Of a DNA stretch of 64,000 nucleotides, positions 1 through 13,900 are shown one piece after another. Position numbers and translations under genes: made by a program. Position 1 is the first letter of the stretch. Each line of letters begins with the position of its first letter. The notes under the pieces are model-generated. The model ran no database searches and had not been told where the DNA came from. It saw only the letters and a program-made list of their open reading frames with translations. Source of the DNA: Psettodes erumei. Taxonomy: Eukaryota > Chordata > Actinopteri > Pleuronectiformes > Psettodidae. The DNA lies in assembly GCA_016785225.1 (NCBI GenBank), contig JAFBJZ010000861.1, positions 2,235,001 to 2,299,000 on the forward strand. Direction: 5' to 3'.

Positions 1-418
1 AAAAGAGTCATGGTATGGATTAATGTGGATTACCCATTAGGTTTGTCCATTTAACAGAGGACTACAGTTTTACAAATACCCAACGCGTTCTTTTTCTTTT
101 TCAGGACTCTGTCTGTGTTAGATAGTGGGTAAGATAAGGTCAAGCTTTAATGAGTGTAAGCTCTGCCTGTGACAGGGGCTGGCAGCTTTAAAGGTACATT
201 AACCGTTCACTTAATCAAATGAATGCCTGTTTACATTTTCCAGTCTGTGGTGCTTCTGCTAAACAGGTCTTCTCTGAAGAGCTGAGTTGTGGACACTGCT
301 GGGAGATCTGACCCAGGGCAACAGTATCTAGGACAATGAACTTAGAGTTCGTCCGATCTTGAAATTCTGCCCTGCACTTCAAACTGTATGGAGTGAGATG
401 GTGCCTTCTGTCTTTCAG

Positions 419-728
419 GTGTCATTTTCAAGCTTCCCAAAGATGAGGCCAAGTCTTCCTCCTCCGCCACATCTTCCCTACCTCCCAAAATCAGCTACAC
501 TATCCGCATGCATATGGACAATGTCATGCGCACTGACAGAGTCCGGGACCCCTACTTCACGAAGGACACGCACATCTTTGCCAGTCAGACGATGCGCTAC
601 AACCGGGGCTTTGTCTACCTTCAGGAAAACATCGATCGTGCAATCATTGAGACCCAGACAGGGAAGAGAGTCAGCGATCCGGCCGTCCAGCTTCAGCCCT
701 TCCCCTATCCGTGCCATCTCCGTGATGA
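419..728 (+). CDS. abca12: abca12 exon 1 of window: extracellular domain 1
   Basis: Acceptor tctttcag and donor GTGAGT. It enters in phase (two bases complete a codon) and encodes residues 1-103, including IETQTGKRVSDPAVQLQPFP, the conserved stretch just before membrane segment 2. The reading frame is open through the whole exon. No further coding exon is seen to its left in the window. Confidence 0.93.
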
Positions 729-3700
729 GTGAGTCCCTTAAATGCATGGATGCACACACACACATGCACAAGCAAAGAGCACACACAGACACAGTATGAG
801 CATGACCCCGAATGAATGCACGCAAAGACACCTGTAGAGATACGTAGCATCCCTGAGCGGACGTACAGCCAATGATCTGGAATAATGCATGCTCTCCCAT
901 TACTCATTTGCCACTTGGGTTCATTCACAGGAGCCTTTCACATCATAATTGGCTCCGCCGCATGTGAATGAATATTCGCGATTGTTGTGTGTTCATTTTT
1001 GAAGCCCATGCACGTATACACTCAGACACCACGTCAGGCCTTTAATATCCACCTCTAAAGAACAGCACTCTTCTATGTAGTACATATCAAGCCCAACATG
1101 GGTTCGGAATTAACTCATGCATCGATACGCAACATTGTGTCCAATAAATCACGCTTGAACGTAATGTGTTTGTGCTCGCCCTCGAGTGTGACTTAAGACA
1201 GTGCTGATATCTCATCTACGAAACACCAGCGGGTCACTGTCTTCGGCTGGCTGCCTTCTGAACAACTGTAAGATAGGATGATCCTTCCCTCTCTGTCATT
1301 CTGATTTATTACTCAACTCAGTTGCTGACCTGATAGCTGTGAAATATAGATGTGTAGCATTAAAAATTCCAAGCACGGAATTCCTACGTATCAGGCTCCA
1401 GATATGATTAGGTGAAAAAAAAATAGAGAGGCATTTATTTTACGGGAATGATATGCGGATCAGAACATGGCTGTCAAAATTGCCCAGACCCTCCCTCAAT
1501 TTTGCTCTTCCACTCTGTGTCTCTTTGTCTATCTGTCAAGCCAGTGATTGAATGATAGTTCTTTTCATCCCCTGTCGTTGACAGCAATCGGTTTGGTTCT
1601 AGAAAACTCATGGTTGTTCAGAAATTTGAATGACAATTGGCATTTCTGTATTCTCCAGATACCTGGAGGCCATCTCTTTTGTCTTCCCACTCATGCTGCA
1701 GATAGCCTGGGTGCTGTTCGTGGCTGATTTTGTGATGAAACTGGTGCATGAGAGAGAACTGAGGCTGCATGAGGTGAGGCGAAGGATGATCAAACCTGCC
1801 ACACAGACTTGTGGGTTTCCACAAAACCCTGATATGATAGCTTCCACTGGTTGATTAACAGTAAACGGGGTGAAAAGATGTACTTTTCTCCTTTTAAACA
1901 TGAGCATAGCTGCAAACGTTGACTTGGCTTTTTCCTTGCTTTGTAACTCCAGGCTGTTAGATTCACTTTCCGTCACTGCTGTAAATGTTCACAAGATACT
2001 AATTTTTGCCGACATTATAGCATTTTCACACCCGTTTTTATGCTCCCTTGTTGCACAGTACATGAAGATGATGGGAGTCAACCCGCTCAGCCACTTCTTT
2101 GCCTGGTTCCTGGAGTGTGCCGCCTGTCTTGTGATGACCATCTTCATCCTCACTCTGGTGCTGAAGTACGGCAGAATCCTGCCCAACAGTGACAGCTTTC
2201 TCCTGTTCTTGTACTTGTGCGACTATGGCTTGAGCATCCTCGCCTTCACCTACCTGGTCAGCTCCTTCTTTGACAAGACCTACATTGCCGGTCTGAGCAG
2301 CAGCCTCCTTTACATCCTCAGCTTCTTCCCTTTCATTGTGGTCGTGGTCATGGAGAGTAAGCTCACCTTCTCCCAGAAGAGCGTTCTGGTGAGGCACCTT
2401 CAGACCTCCTTTATCATTAGTCATGTATATTAAACTGCTGTGATATCTGTAATAACTTAAAACACCAAATAATGTAATTTGCCCCTGAAAGATGTTAAGA
2501 ATTGAATTAAGAGCTAAGGAAGGTAGGAGGCGATATATCATTTCCTTTCTTTCCAGAATGTCATTTACTTTATCCCTGCATACAGTACAAGACTGTCAGA
2601 AATGTTAGCTCTGTTATGATAAACAGTGGCTTTAGTTTTTGCTTGTTTCCCATTGAGAGGTTTTATTGTTATTTTCTAGTGAACATATCATCAGTGCATC
2701 AGTGCAAGTCTGGTTTGCCTTGAACAAAATTCCTCATTCAATGCCTAGAAATGCCTTTGAAATGCATCACTTCATATTACAGAGAACTGTCAAGAGTATG
2801 AACAGAATTACAGAAAGGCATTGTAGGAAAGATGATGTAGTTTTGATCATTTTTGTTCTGCTTTGGTTTCTGCATCCTGACTTCTTTGTCTCACATCTTC
2901 CTACAGAGCTTATTTTCCCCGACATGCTTCAGTTACGCCAGTCAATATGTCTCTCGCTACGAGTCCCAAGGAGAAGGTATGAGCACATAGGTATATGAGT
3001 AGCATCCAACCCACCAGTCAGTGGAGGGCACCATAAAACTCTCCCACTGTTGACCTCTTTAGGAATTCAATGGAGCAACTCATACACTTCCCCCTTGGCT
3101 GGTGACACAGCCTCATTCGGTTGGCTGTGCTGGCTGATGCTTATCGACTCCATCCTCTACTTCATCATAGGGGCTTACATCCGCATGGTCTTCCCAGGTA
3201 AACTTTAGTGCTAAAAATATGGATATGGGCCATTCAAAACGTATGAAAATTTGTCATTCTTTGTACTCTCACAGTGATAATATCTTAGAATGTCAAGTGA
3301 TGTGTATATTGCTCTTGCCATAATTGAAGCAAATGCAGCAGTTAATGAATAGCTTGGTAAACTTTAAATAGTGTTTTTTGTTGTTAAGTATTTGCTTCTT
3401 TCTTACCAATCAGGAAAATATGGCATCCCAGCTCCATGGTACTTCCCATTCAAAGCCTCCTTCTGGGCCAACCTGTGCTGTTGCATTAAATCAGAGAGCA
3501 AGGTGGGCAAAGGACTCCTCTTCACCAACATCATGCAGAAAAACCAGCCTGTCTTCGCCGATGTCAAGGGAAAAGGTACTGGTAAAAAAAGAAAAGAAAA
3601 AAGACATTGTACTGTCCTGCGGCAGATGACAATAAGTGATGCTGTCTGCCCGGCTGTTGTGTTTTGAAGCAAGAACATGATGTCTTCCCTTTCACGGTCT

Positions 3701-6700
3701 GTCATTTTTTTTGTTTCCCAATGCCTCAGTACGTTTACTATATATTTCTTCCTCATTCTTCATTTAATTCCTGTCCCCTTTTAGTTTGATTTACAGGCTG
3801 CTTCTGTCTTTGTGTTTCTCTCAGGCCAGAGCACTATTTCCACCGATTCAGGCGAGGATTTCTCTGATCTCCCAGTGGGCGTTGCCCTCCATGGTCTCAG
3901 CAAGATCTATGGCGATCGAGTAGCCATTGAGAACCTTAATGTTTCCTTCTATGAGGGCCATGTCACCTCACTGCTTGGTCACAATGGAGCCGGCAAGACC
4001 ACCACCATGTACGCGTGGCAGAATCTTCCCCCAATTTCACTGTATCAGCATGATCATTATGAATGCATTTTGAACCATTCATATACTGTATGCCTGTGTC
4101 TTAAATTTGATTTGTGCATCCTTTTAATCATCTCAAGGGTCTGCTGCTGACAGGGAGATTGTTTTGTCCAAATCTAGCACAGCAAAAGAGCCGCGGCAGA
4201 GTTTAGCCTGAAGGGTCTGCATCAACTGGAGCACTTACATTTACATTTTAAATGTGACTCATTTTGCTGATGCTCTTATCCAGAGCAAGACACAATAAGT
4301 GCGGCAGCTTAAAAAGATTTAACAATGCTGAAAACAACCAAAACCTGAAGGGAATTTCATGTCCTGTAATATTCCTAGAACCAAGATTATTATTTAAGAG
4401 GAAAGTGCTGGTGAAAAAGTATAAAAAAAAAAAAAAATGTAACAAAAGGAAAGGGCATTTTCATATGATTATACAGTATATTTGATAAATATTTTAACTT
4501 TTTCCCCAATTATGGAACATAACATAACCAAAAACCAGTTTTGCAATTATTAAAAATAATTCCACATAAACTATTTAGGCCACAGTCATCTCTGGTGATA
4601 TTTTATAAATCTGTCAAATCCAGTATTGTGCCTCACGTGATAAATGATCCTGCTCTGTGCCTAGGTCTCTCCTGACTGGTCTTTTCGCCCCGTCGTCCGG
4701 CACAATAGAGGTGTATGGCAGAGACATGCAGACCAACCTCAATGATATTCGCAAAGAGATAGGCGTCTGCATGCAATACGATGTCCTCTTTGACCACATG
4801 ACCACCGAGGAGCACCTGCTGCTGTACGGCCAGATCAAGGCCCCGCAGTGGTCACGCAGGGAGCTGCGGGAGCAAGTCCGAACGTAAGCAGTCAATCATA
4901 TGTTGCAGGGGGCATGCTCGCTGTATCAAAATCATTGTGTCTGTGAGACAGTATCAGGGGTTGTGCATGGCAGCAGTGTTATTTTATCTAAAGAAGATTT
5001 TACTGTACTGGCTGTAATTTACAGGTGTCTCTGGGCCTTGGTGTCAGAATTCTAATCTGCGATACCAACACAATAATTGCACTTTGCAAAAGCTGTGAAA
5101 TGATTCAAGCTCACATTTTCCATTTATTCTTTCATTTTGGAGAAGCTTATTGGAGCAAGCATGAGAAAAATCATTTTTCATCCTGTGGCATCATTAAGCT
5201 GCAGGTTGAAACCCCAGTTGCATCATGAGACTCTATTTTTGGAGGGTTTCAGCATGACAAGGAAGAAGGGTAATAAGCCTGAACCTAAGGGCATGGAAAT
5301 GTACCTTTCCTCTGGTACCTGTAGTTCAGACTAATGGGACTGATGGAACTGCAACTCGGAAACTTGCTTGTAATGCACAGAAAAAGTATGTTAGCATGAG
5401 CTACCCCTGAAATGCTTTACATTGCCTCCCCCACCAGGATCCTAGAGGAGACGGACATGTACGCTCACCGACACAAGCGGGTGGGCACCCTGTCGGGCGG
5501 CATGAAGCGCAAGCTGTCAATCTCCATCGCCTTCATAGGGGGCTCCCGCTTGTTGGTCCTAGATGAACCCACCACAGGAGTCGATCCTTGCTCCAGGCGC
5601 AGCATCTGGGACATTGTTATCCAGCATAAGAAACGTGAGTGTCTCAGATACAAGTGCACACACACACACACACACTTAAAAAAAGCATTCCTCTTAATTT
5701 GAGTTCAGAAATCATTGAACCCCGAGCTACTTGACTGCTGCTATTGCTGTTACCACATGTGACTGCGTTTACCACTGATAGTGATGATGACAACAATAGT
5801 AAGAAGAGGAGCAGGAAGAAATAGCAGCAGAAGAAAGAGGAGCTGAGCAAAACCAGAGAAGTGCTGGCTGCTTTTATGTCACACAGGGTCCCGCAAGACC
5901 TGATTTAATTCACTTTGGAGCTGCTGCTCCTTGGCCATATTATTTGCCACTTCAAAATCTTCTACCATCATTACGCTGATGATTCCCGGTCATACATCTC
6001 TTTTGTTACTGAAATTCATAACAATCTGGATTCCCAAACTAGATACCCTGCTGCCATCAAAGTGTGGATGTCTGATACTGAGAGAGCTGAAGTTCTGGAG
6101 AGTTTTAACCCCATTTTAGACCACTGACAGCAAATTTAAAACATTCAGTCAGAAATTTAGGTGTTCAGAAATATTCATATAATTCAGTGCAGCTGGCTGT
6201 TTGTATCTGGCTTCTGACAAACACTAGACCTAAAGAACACATCTTTCCAGCCCTGACTGAATTACAAAGCTTTTAAACAACCCACCTGTATTGTTTCATT
6301 TTGCTATTACATTTTGACTATTCTCTTGTTGTGTTTTATCATGTCGCACTTTACGTGCACCTGTGAATCACCTTGTAACTCGGGTTTCTAAAGGTGCTTT
6401 AGAAATAAAGTTTACTTTCTAATGTGACACAAGTCGGTAAGTAATAAAAAACTAGATCAACATTTTTTTTATGATTGTCAGCCTTGTACAGAAGTACTCA
6501 AATTCAAACTGCACATGGCACAGATGATAGAAACTCGTGTTTTCCACTGAAGTCAGAGAAGGAACAGTGAACTTGGAACCAACCCTGTAGGGCTTTCCCC
6601 CATCCTCAGGCTTCTGACTTCAAGCATGTAATTAATCTTAAATAAATCCAGAAGTACTTTTTCTTTGGGCTCTCAGAAGGGATCGGCAGTAATAGCAGAG

Positions 6701-8141
6701 AGAATGTTAAATGTCATATAATTATAGATGTAAAAAATACCCTGTGTAATTGGCCCTGTCTCAGATGCTAGTGAGAGTTTGGTGCCAGGGGAATCTGCTT
6801 CAAAATAAACTCTCTGCATCGCTTGCTGTTTGCGCGCCTGTTTCTCTGATGATTTGTGTGTGTGTTAGGCAGCATGTGATGATTTGTTTGTGTATAACAT
6901 ATCTTGTGTGTGGCTAGTCCTTTGTAATGCCTGGGTTTTGGTTTGTTTATTGGGATATGTGTCATGTGTCTGTGTGTCGGGAGCCTCACTTAAAAGGCAA
7001 AAACACAGGAAAATCCCAAATCCGTTTGTTAGAAGACTTCTGAATATTGCTTCTTTGCTGTTCTGTCACTCCTCTTGAAGCCTTGAAACTCCTACAAAGC
7101 TTCACTGAGTAGCTCGGCTATTAAAAATGATATTACTGTGTGCATTCCGCTGACAATGGGTCACAGGATTTTGGTGTAATACAAGTCCTTCATATTCACA
7201 CATTTCTCTACGGCTTCTGCTTGGGGAATGATACAATTGTGCGCGTACAAATCATGCAGATGTGCGTATGTCCGTGTCCTCCCAGAACGCACCATCATCA
7301 TCTCCACCCACCACCTGGATGAGGCAGAAGTGCTGAGCGACCGCATCGCCTTCCTGGAGAGAGGAGGACTAAAATGCTGTGGCTCCCCCTTCCACCTGAA
7401 GGAAAAGCTGGGTCAGGGCTACAAACTCACCCTCACCAAGAAGGTATGCACCCTCACACACCTCTGGTCGCCATCTTTAACTAAAGCACTGTCGACTAGT
7501 CTTACAGCAGCAAGAACGTGGTATCGGCGACTTGTTTTTTTTTCTCCACAACACAAAATTGTGGACAGTCCATGTTTCCCAAGCAGAGCAGTGGTTCCGG
7601 TGCGCCATGTTAATTTTTTAACACATAAGTGAATATTAAATGATTCCACGTCATAACATTAAACATTAAACTGATGCATTTTGCCCAGATGTTCTTTTAA
7701 CAGTGACACATCTTGGACAATGCACAGCATACTGCAACAGTGCAAATTGTATCACATACACTGAAAAACTGCTAGATGGACCAAATCCTTACACAAATGA
7801 TGCAGCACTGACTGGTGAGAACTTTTCTTAAACTTTTTGTTCTGCTGTTTTCAGCAGGTAAAAAAGTTTCTTGCCAATAAAAAGTCAGTCCCTTTCTGAT
7901 TATGCTGGCCATATATGTAACTACATTGTTCGGTACAGCTGTTTCAGGTATCTAAGCGAGTGTTCAGTCATTTAAATAACCCCTCAGATAGTGTGAAACA
8001 ATATTAGTAGTCATATTTGTAGCTGAGTAGTGGAAGCTACCTGCAGAATGAGGACAGGGAGAGATAAGACAGAGAGGACAAAGTACGAGACACTAGGTTA
8101 AGACACTAAGTTAATGACGTGCAGTTGTGTGAGTTAAATGT

Positions 8142-8177
<36 letters not shown>

Positions 8178-10933
8178 GTGCTCAGTGCATTAGAGGAGTC
8201 CCTGAGCAGTCTAGGCCTATACAGTATCAGCATAACGAAGAGATGGTTCAGGGCTCACCTGAGCCAGCCTGAACTATAAACCCTAAAAAGAGGAAAGTTT
8301 TAAACCCAACCGTAAATGTAGCGAGTGTCTTCCTCCCAAACCCAAACTGGGAGCTGGTTCCACATGAGAGGAGCATGCCTCCATTCCTACTCTTGGAGAC
8401 TATGTGAACCGCAGGTAAGCCTGCATTTTGAGATTGAAGTGATCTAGTGGGATAATAGGGTACTTTAGGTCTTTAAGATTTGATGGTGCCTGACCATTAA
8501 GGGCTTTGTAGCTGAGGAGGAGGATTTTAAATTCTATTCTGGATTTTACAGGGAGCGATGACTCTCTGTTCACCTGGCTGCAGTGCTGAAAAGAGAACTG
8601 GAGATGTTCTTATTTTCATCTATTAATGATGAATAACGGAGGTTCTGGCATTATGTGGGGCTGTCTTTTATGTCATTAAACTTTCTTCTCAGGCTAAATG
8701 AAATTCTTGTCGGCTTCCAGCTTCTGTGATGCCTGTTTTAATGCATCTATGAATTGTACCCTGGAGAAAGCCTGCTCTGGCTCAACACCTTCTTTTTTAG
8801 AAGGTGTTTGTAGGAGTGTTGTACGCAGTGAGCCTGCAGAAGTTTGTAACGAGATCCTCAACTTTGTGGGAAGCATTGGCATTGGAGTAAATGACAGTTT
8901 AAATTTGGTTACAGCATCATGAGATAGACACCAACAGATGATAAGACACTACTAGTTACCCAACATACACCAGTAATAGATGATGCCTTCAGGGGGAGAA
9001 TGGTAGAGCAGCCACATCCCAAAATAACAGGCAGACAGAAGCAGAAAAAAAGAATGAAAAATAAGCCACTGGCATCTGATCGACAGTTGTGCAAAGTAAG
9101 TCAATGTAATGTTGCAAACAAAGCATGTGATTATCTCTTCCTACTTTTCCATCTGCAGCTGCTGGGCCAAGATTCTGAACGAATTGACAGTGCTGAACTG
9201 AAAGCGTTTGTCCAGGCCCATGTACCCGAAGCAAGGCTGAAGGAGGTGCAGGGGGGCGACTTGGTCTACTCGCTGCCCCCCTTCACCTCAACCAACGCCT
9301 CCTCATACCGCTCCCTCCTGACCGCCCTGGACGCCAACCTGGATGCCCTGCAGCTCGGCGGCTATGGCATCTCTGACACCACCCTGGAGGAGGTATGCTC
9401 ATACACACCCACACACAAAAAAACCCCAAAGGTATATACAGCATTCAACGTGAAGAAAACAAATTAAGAGCAGTTGCTGCGGTATATCTGAGGTGCATCC
9501 CTGTGCAAATGTGACAGCGCCCCGCATACAGATCGTGTGAACATGCCATAAGCCATGAAATGATAGAAGATAGGCTCTTGGGCAAACACAGATGTTGATG
9601 TTTGCCTTTTCTTTCTGTAGGTGTTCCTCCAGCTGACTCAAGAAACCACAGGAGTTGGGGCTGAGAAAAGCTTCCTGTCTATCTCAGAGACAGTCTCCGA
9701 CACGGCATCTATCGATAGCTTCCCTTCAGAGTCTGGTGAAAGCTTCGGTGACAAGATCAGTGGGTTCCACCTTTCGTCCTTCCTTAGCTCTGTCCACCCC
9801 TCCCTACTGTACCCATCATTAAACAAATGATTAGCGCACTGAAAACTTCTCTCCTGCTTAACTGATTCATAAACTTATATCCCCAATTTTCATACTTGAC
9901 CTAAAATAATTGACTGTTACTTTACTCAGTTGACCTGTTTCTACAGCTTCTACAACTGGGACACCCATCTTGATGGATTGCGCTGCCATCTTTTGCAATA
10001 CTCAATAGCTCAGTGTTACTTAGGGAGAAACAGCAGGCGCCATCAAGTCAGTGAGAAAGTAAATGCATTAGCACATAGGTGATGACAAAAAAAAAATTCT
10101 CTCTGTTTCCTCTCCCATGTGTTTCAGAGCTGACTGAGTCATCCGGGGTGTGCCTGGCCTGGCAGCAGATGATGGCCATACTCATCAAGAGGTTCCACCA
10201 CAGCCGCAGAGACAGTAAGGGGCTGATCTCCCAGATCGTGCTTCCTGTTCTGTTTGTGCTGTTTGCAATGGGCCTGAGCGCCATCAAGTGTGATCTGCGC
10301 CACTATCCTGAGATGGAGCTGAGTCCCGCGCTCTACAACATTGGACCAAGCTACTCTTTCTTCAGGTCAGTTGATGACAGAGGAAACACGGGATATCGCC
10401 GGGAGAGGAGTACACAGGAGTAAATAGAGTGAGACTAATCCGATTTTTTTTTTGACACAAATCATATTTAGGGCCATTCAAGTGATCTTTAAAGCTTTAC
10501 TCTTTCCTTCCAGCTGATTTGACAAGGCTGATGGAGTCAGAGCAACTCCCACGTATGTCTTATTGTATAAAAATGGTAAATTGTGATCATGGCGGCAGTC
10601 AGAGGTGTCTCTCAGGTGATATCTCATACATGCATTGTGGCAGGGTTTGGAGGAGGATGATTTGTGGTGTTGCATTCTGGCATTCCCAAAATGATAGTGC
10701 TCGGCCTGAGAGAGGCACTGCAATGATAGATCAGGGTTAGGCGCTTGCTGCAGCACCCCTGGTCTGGTTTGATGAAACCTTGATGAAGTGTTGATGCATC
10801 TACAGTATGTCCCTGTACCAGCCCTTCGGGTTCTTGCATCATTTGCAGGGGGGGGGCATGTCTCGCTGGTTAGAAAATGAATCTGAAGCTGCACTTTGTT
10901 GAATGGCTGATGTCAACCTTAAGGGCAGGGAGG

Positions 10934-10972
<39 letters not shown>

Positions 10973-13900
10973 ATGATTGCAATGAAGATGGCTGAGATGC
11001 AAGATCAAAGTTGGTGAGATTACAAGTGTCGGGGGGTCCGGAGATGTGTTCATTCTTGAGAGGGGCTATTGTTTGATCAAGGGAATATGTCGCAAGCCGA
11101 GAAAATGCTGAGGTGCCAATCCATAACAAAGAGTGTACTAATGCATGACCCAGTTCTCTTTAGTCTGAATTACGAAAGAGACGGAACAATTATATTCATG
11201 AGACCAGTGTTGGAGCTGAAGGTTATAAGTAGTTGAGGGCTGAATGTGCTTCATTCTCCTGTACTGTAAATGTGGTTGTGTCTCGCTTGCCAGTATGAAC
11301 AGTGCAAATGTAAGGATACTGTAATTCTGTTCACAAATCACATATCCTGAACCTCCTAAAGTCTGCCCAGCTCCTTGTAGAACGGATGTTTATTCTAGAA
11401 TCACTCGTAGTCTCGCCATGGTCATTTTATTGACAATGTTTTGAGGAGGTAAATTGCTCTTAAGTCAGATGTATACAAAGAAAGCTTGATACATGCTCAC
11501 CTTAAGTTCTAAATCTTCATAAAACCCCAGTTGCCAAGACTGGTTTCCATAAACAAAATACTGTGCTGTGTTAGAGCCCCCTGAAAAAACTTATTTTCTG
11601 TGTTTCTTCTTGATTATAAAATTTCTGTGTTATGTATGTTTTCTGGCTCCACAGCAACCAAAATCCCAACTCCAGCCAGCTGGTGGACGCCATGATGTCA
11701 TTCCCTGGGATCGATAACGCCTGCCTCGACGAGCCTGATAACCCGTACGTAATCACTTCTCAAATGCCAGCTGCTCTTTCCCGAAAGTGATGGATTTGTC
11801 AGTGATACTCTGGCCGCCAATGCTCAGTTTCTCTCTGCGTTCCACCCCTTTCCGCACGTACGCTGTTTTCATATTTCACTCATTGTCATTCTTTTCATGC
11901 CTCCTCTTTCATCTGGCTTCATTTTACTCATCTGTCTCCCTCCGATTCCTGCTCTCTCTCTCTCTCTCATGTCCCCCGTCTCTATTTTTCTGCTGCTCAG
12001 CTCAACGTATGTGGCTGGAAGCCTACAGCAGGACCCTGCGACGTGAGAGCATCATTTGTATTCCATAAACACCCAGTGTTTATGGGGCAGATTTTTTTCC
12101 CCCCCTTACAGGTACTCAAATCAATGCTGGCACTCAAACCACACCTCGAAGGCATTTTAAAATTCTCTGCCAATAAATAAATAAAGAAATCACATGGCGC
12201 AAAAGGGGCCTGCATAATTTGCTCGTGATATCCTTTAATCACAACATGATAGTGACTGAGAGGGTTGTGTGTGCTATACTTACACAGTTTACTGGAAAAT
12301 GTCATGGTCTCCTGACTTTCCTCCATTTCCTCATTGTTGTTGACAATTTTATATCCAAAGTAACAGGGTACATTTTGAGTGTGCAAGTATGCAAAGACGT
12401 GAGTTTGGCTCCCAGCACTTGATGTGCACATTGGTGTCCCTGAAAACATTTGACAGAAAATAAAATGTGGAAGAGATGATTCTCAAACCACATAAGCAAA
12501 AACTTCACATATTACAGCACATAGTAAACAGCTCTGAAAACAGTTTTGAGCTGATGTCATTGAAACATTTAGGTTCTGATCACAAAAATCATGCACGAAT
12601 GCTTGCAGATATTGCCCTTTTCCTTTCCTTTTTTTGCTGCAGTGTGCATGCAGTTGGGTTTTTTTTTATATTGGCGGAGTTTGGTGCCAACTCAGTTTCA
12701 AGACGTGTTCTCGGCTGTGTCTTGGGACAGGCTTGTGGCATTAACACGCACTGCAGCCTCCCACCATTTCACTTTGTGCATGTTTCTTTTTAAGGGTCTG
12801 CACAAGAAAAACAAACACGTGGCGTTCCAGAGGGAACAGCACCAATGGATTTAGTATCTGTAAATGCACCAGTCAGGAACAGGTGAGACTGGGTCACTGA
12901 GTCTGTGTGTGTGTGTGTGTGTGTGAGTGAGTGAGTGAGAGAGTTTGAAAAAGGACAAGTGGGATGACTTTGTCTCTTCCATATACTGCAGATTTGTGAC
13001 GGAGACAACTTCCAGCCACCGCATAAGAACATCCCTTCATCTCAAACTGTTTATAACCTCAGTGGCATCAATGTGGAGAACTACCTGGTGGCCACAGCCA
13101 ATGACTTCATCAGGAACAGGTACATGTTCTTGTTGTGGCCTCAGTGAGAATGCAGCCCCTACATCATCAACGTTTCATATTACGTTATTTTAATGATTTA
13201 ACCTAATTTCAGATAGTTTTGAAATAATGCATTGGGCTCACCATCTTTTGTATGACCCAAACAAAAAAAATGTGGCGATTCTCTAACTTTCACTTTAAGT
13301 GTTATTAACAGTTGTACATTATGCAGCTGGAAGATAGGACTGTTGTTTTGCCAGTGAAGGATGTTCAGAGATCTAACAGTCGATTGCAAATAATACTAGC
13401 TGAGGCATTAAATGACAGTTTCCCTGGTTTTGCTCATCTTGATACAAATGGGCTTCTCCAAACTGATCAGTCATGTTAGTCATACTTTTAATGTGCTGTG
13501 AGATGCCTCATACCCCAGAGTGCTTCTCATCTGCAGGTGCAGATTTGCTTTGATTTGGTGGAAAAAAAACACAAACACACTCTAATTTCTCAGCAGCATT
13601 CAGAGCTGTTTGTTTTGATCGATTTATGTCCAATTTGTTTCTTTAGGTATGGTGGCTTTGATTTTGGCATGCCGCTTCCTCCTGACTTACAAATGGACCT
13701 CAGAGCAGTGCCCAAAAATCGCACTCTGGCGAAGGTAACTTTCTCCCCTGGTATCCTGCTGCCTGTCTCATTATCACTTTAATTGCTGCACTGATGAGTT
13801 GTTGGAAATGAAAACACAACATCCTAACTAAAGTTGTTTGTCTCCAAGATCAAGGCTCGCAGATGGAGCTGCATTGTTATACCATCAGTGTCAGCATAAA

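Noticed and set aside
105..128. Possible 24-bp abca12 exon with strong acceptor (ctttttcag) and donor (gtaaga).
   Set aside because: In the only phase that joins the exon at 419 it contains a stop codon (TAG).
12795..12880. Exon-like segment after ttttaag beginning GGTCTGCACAAG.
   Set aside because: No frame joins exons 15 and 16 without a stop, and no good donor follows.
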